The translations under genes and the position numbers were made by a program. From positions 1-6,735 of the forward strand of contig DAHXOQ010000159.1 in the NCBI GenBank assembly GCA_027364815.1: 6,735 nucleotides of DNA. The letters run 5' to 3'. The DNA comes from Acidobacteriaceae bacterium (GTDB lineage: Bacteria > Acidobacteriota > Terriglobia > Terriglobales > Acidobacteriaceae). This document shows, piece by piece, positions 5,412-6,735 of this stretch. The stretch's first letter is position 1, and each line of letters starts with the position of its first letter. The notes beneath the pieces are model-generated. The model saw nothing but the letters and a program-made list of their open reading frames with translations, ran no database searches and was not told the origin of the DNA.

Positions 5412-5936
5412 TTACTTTGCTGCGGGTTTTGACCAGGGCGGGACGATGCCGTTCATGCGGGCGTATGCGATGGCCTGGCCCATGTGCTCGTTGGCGTGGA
5501 TGATGGCGCGGAGATAGAGGTCGTCGAGGGTGACATCCATTCCCCAGACTTTGAGTTTGCGGTTGAGGTCGCCGGGCTTGAGGCTGGCGCGCGCGGATTC
5601 AACGGCGGTGAAGGAGCGCTTGAGCCAGTCGATGACGTCGGCTTTTTTGGTGACGGTGGCTTCGAGCTTTTCGTCGCTGATGTCGGGAGTTTTGATGCCC
5701 ATCAGACCGAGGTAGTAAAAATTGGCGATGGCGATGTGCATGTAGACTTCGCTGATGGAGCGGACGCCGGGAGCTGGACGCCAGGAGTATTTATCTGCCG
5801 GGGTAGCCTCGGCGAGTTGGAGGATTTGGTTGGTGGCGTGTTTCCATTCGCCGTTGAAGCCTTGCATGACGCCATCGTTTTGAGCGCGCAGCAGGGGAGC
5901 GGCGATGAGGATGAGCAGGAAGAGAAGTTTTTTCAT
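5412..5936 (-). CDS. Exported DinB-family (DinB/YfiT-like four-helix) protein
   Basis: This 174-aa protein has a signal peptide (KK, then hydrophobic LLFLLILIAAPLL, with likely cleavage after LRA at residue 18), so it should act outside the cytoplasm. The mature part fits the DinB superfamily, a metal-binding four-helix bundle. Its putative metal ligands are H67 in EVYMHIAIANFYYLG, then H147 and H151 in IIHANEHMGQAIAYARMNG. The C-terminal block HxxEHxGQxxxYxRxNGIVPP is a hallmark of this group. W52 in YSWRPAPGVRSISE also fits the family's usual N-terminal motif. Some DinB relatives are thiol-dependent transferases or hydrolases (bacillithiol or mycothiol linked), but the substrate of this exported subgroup is unknown to me. 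The start is supported by a GGAGGT site 4 nt upstream. It lies 146 bp upstream of the sugar-binding gene, probably as a separate unit. The family call is strong; the function is open. Confidence 0.9.
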   Translation of the reverse strand: MKKLLFLLILIAAPLLRAQNDGVMQGFNGEWKHATNQILQLAEATPADKYSWRPAPGVRSISEVYMHIAIANFYYLGLMGIKTPDISDEKLEATVTKKADVIDWLKRSFTAVESARASLKPGDLNRKLKVWGMDVTLDDLYLRAIIHANEHMGQAIAYARMNGIVPPWSKPAAK

Positions 5937-5940
5937 GGGG

Positions 5941-5946
5941 ACCTCC
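5941..5946 (-). promoter_or_regulatory. Shine-Dalgarno site of the DinB-family gene
   Basis: GGAGGT on the minus strand sits 4 nt before the ATG at 5936 and supports this start, which also gives a complete signal peptide. Confidence 0.8.
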
Positions 5947-5956
5947 GGGGGGATGA

Positions 5957-5984
5957 CAGTTGTCAGTTCTCAGTTCTCAGTTCT
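5957..5984. repeat. Four tandem 7-bp units (CAGTTCT) in the dinB leader
   Basis: One CAGTTGT is followed by three exact CAGTTCT units, then CAGGATG where the pattern breaks. The tract lies 11 bp upstream of the Shine-Dalgarno site of the DinB-family gene. It is therefore either in the untranslated leader or within the promoter. Such tracts can gain or lose units by slippage. Confidence 0.75.
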
Positions 5985-6043
5985 CAGGATGATAAACCTC
6001 AGAAGTGAAGACAGGATATTTTTTTGAGGGCGTCTTGCGGTAC

Positions 6044-6060
6044 CCTTCGAGTGTGCTCAG
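6044..6060. repeat. Third copy of the CCTTC-GA-GCTCAG motif
   Basis: CCTTCGAGTGTGCTCAG differs from the copy at 4067-4083 (CCTTCGACTATGCTCAG) at 2 of 17 positions, and also resembles 3708-3723. It lies in the gap between obg and dinB with no matching flanking arms, so it may be a remnant of a dispersed repeat. Confidence 0.5.
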
Positions 6061-6129
6061 TGCCGGCTATGGGGCGCCCGGCCAAAGTAGCTGGGAATCC
6101 ATGAGAATGCTTTGTTTAGGATCAAAAGC

Positions 6130-6185
6130 AGCGAGTCAGCTTGCGCTGCACGCAAATAGCGAGTCAGCATGCGCTGCGCGCAAAT
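6130..6185. repeat. Two tandem 28-bp direct repeats
   Basis: Units at 6130-6157 and 6158-6185 start with AGCGAGTCAGC and end with GCAAAT; they differ at 2 of 28 positions. A truncated third start (AGCG) follows. Each unit contains a small CAGC/GCTG dyad, and a longer GCAGCG/CGCTGC pairing (6128-6133 with 6144-6149) overlaps the first. They lie 40-100 bp beyond the obg stop codon, probably in its 3' untranslated region. The units abut with no spacers, so this is not a CRISPR array. Confidence 0.75.
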
Positions 6186-6225
6186 AGCGTTGAACCAGAG
6201 TACGCCTGCCGATGGTGAGAGGTTG

Positions 6226-6735
6226 TTACCAGTCTGAATCTTGCTCGCCGGCGTCGAGGACGATTTCGCGGGTGTTTCTGGGGATGGGTGAGGATTTGGA
6301 TTGGGGTTTGGGTGTGGTGGCGCGGAGGGTTTTGGCGAGTGCCCACTTGAGCTCGTCGATGCCTTCACCGGTGACGGCGGAGATGGCGTGGAACTGGAGC
6401 TTGCGTCGCTTGGCGTGGGCGGCGAGTTTTTTTAATTTGTCGGGGTTGGCGGAGTCGATTTTGGTTGCGACGACGATCATGGGTTTCTCGGCGAGTCCGT
6501 GACCGAAGCCGGCTAGTTCATCATTGATGACTTTGAAATCTTCGACGGCGTCAGGGCGACCGGAGGCGTCGGATACGTCGACTAGGTGGGCGAGAAGGCG
6601 GGTGCGTGCGATGTGGCGGAGGAATTGGACGCCGAGACCTGCGCCGAGGTGTGCGCCTTCAATGAGTCCGGGCATGTCAGCGACGACGAAGGATTCCAGT
6701 TCGGGTTCCTGACCGACGGAGACGACGCCGAGGTT
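6226..6735 (-). CDS. obg: Obg/CgtA GTPase, C-terminal part (5' end outside window)
   Basis: The frame is open from the window edge and encodes the last 169 residues of an Obg-family GTPase, a ribosome-associated protein that acts in large-subunit assembly and stress signalling. The G domain is clear. DMPGLIEGAHLGAGLG is the G3/switch II block typical of Obg, followed by FLRHIARTRLLAHLVD. VATKID is the G4 motif, with TKID in place of the textbook NKxD. ISAVTGEGIDEL carries the G5 SA motif. The N-terminal glycine-rich Obg fold and the P-loop lie beyond the right edge. After the G domain only ~35 low-complexity residues follow (TPKPQSKSSPIPRN...), so the C-terminal OCT domain of some Gram-positive Obg proteins is absent. 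It is the first gene transcribed among those seen here, and its stop is 289 bp from dinB. The family assignment is very secure. Confidence 0.96.
   Translation of the reverse strand, partial: NLGVVSVGQEPELESFVVADMPGLIEGAHLGAGLGVQFLRHIARTRLLAHLVDVSDASGRPDAVEDFKVINDELAGFGHGLAEKPMIVVATKIDSANPDKLKKLAAHAKRRKLQFHAISAVTGEGIDELKWALAKTLRATTPKPQSKSSPIPRNTREIVLDAGEQDSDW

Larger units (their letters stand above)
5937..6225. other. Intergenic region between obg and dinB, repeats only
   Basis: No credible gene is seen in these 289 bp. They hold the dinB ribosome-binding site, the 7-bp tandem tract, a run of seven T's on the plus strand (around 6019), the 17-bp dispersed motif, an 8-bp GGGCGCCC palindrome (6072-6079) and the two 28-bp tandem units. 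A dinB promoter should lie here, but no pair of boxes stands out. Confidence 0.6.

Noticed and set aside
5484..6008. A 174-codon plus-strand frame opposite dinB
   Set aside because: It mirrors the DinB-family gene, whose signal peptide, histidine motif and ribosome-binding site make it the true gene. The antisense product is a biased G/V/D/E-rich sequence.
6130..6189. Possible CRISPR array
   Set aside because: There are only two repeat units, joined directly without spacers, and no cas genes in the window.
6057..6368. A 103-codon minus-strand frame overlapping the obg end
   Set aside because: It is proline/serine/asparagine-rich and out of frame with obg, and its latter part is the translated 28-bp tandem repeats.

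Overview
The window looks like chromosomal DNA from a GC-rich, Gram-negative-type bacterium, most plausibly an acidobacterium (Acidobacteriota). This is an inference. It rests on gene content (an exported DinB-like protein, a lipoprotein-type sugar-binding protein, an Obg GTPase without a C-terminal extension domain) and on the style of the intergenic DNA, which is packed with short GC-rich hairpins I recall as typical of acidobacterial genomes. No rRNA or other marker fixes the taxonomy.

All four protein genes lie on the minus strand, so transcription runs from right to left. In that order they are: (1) the 3' part of obg/cgtA, a ribosome-associated GTPase gene cut by the right edge (6226-6735); (2) a small exported DinB-family protein (5412-5936); (3) a periplasmic-binding-protein lipoprotein of the ribose/sugar ABC family with no ABC partner genes in view (4273-5265); (4) a large single-chain restriction-modification enzyme (28-3441). 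The R-M enzyme carries an N-terminal PD-(D/E)XK nuclease, a gamma-type N6-adenine methyltransferase and a C-terminal target-recognition region.

The gaps between genes are wide (about 289, 146 and 831 bp). The genes therefore look like separate transcription units rather than one operon, and no joint pathway is evident. The DinB and sugar-binding genes each have a clear Shine-Dalgarno sequence, while the R-M gene does not.

The 831-bp stretch between the R-M gene and the sugar-binding gene (3442-4272) has no convincing gene. It is an array of short perfect hairpins, most with 4-nt loops (TGAA, GAAA, TAAA), spaced about 35-55 bp apart. Two are sister copies that differ by compensatory stem changes. 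The array is followed by three copies of a 14-bp direct repeat just downstream of the sugar-binding gene. The gap between obg and dinB holds a 7-bp tandem repeat in the dinB leader, a third copy of a 17-bp motif also found in the hairpin array, and two tandem 28-bp units.

The most notable points are the hairpin array with covariation, and the sharp drop in GC content over the target-recognition region of the R-M gene, which suggests that its specificity module was exchanged. I found no clearly new multi-gene system.
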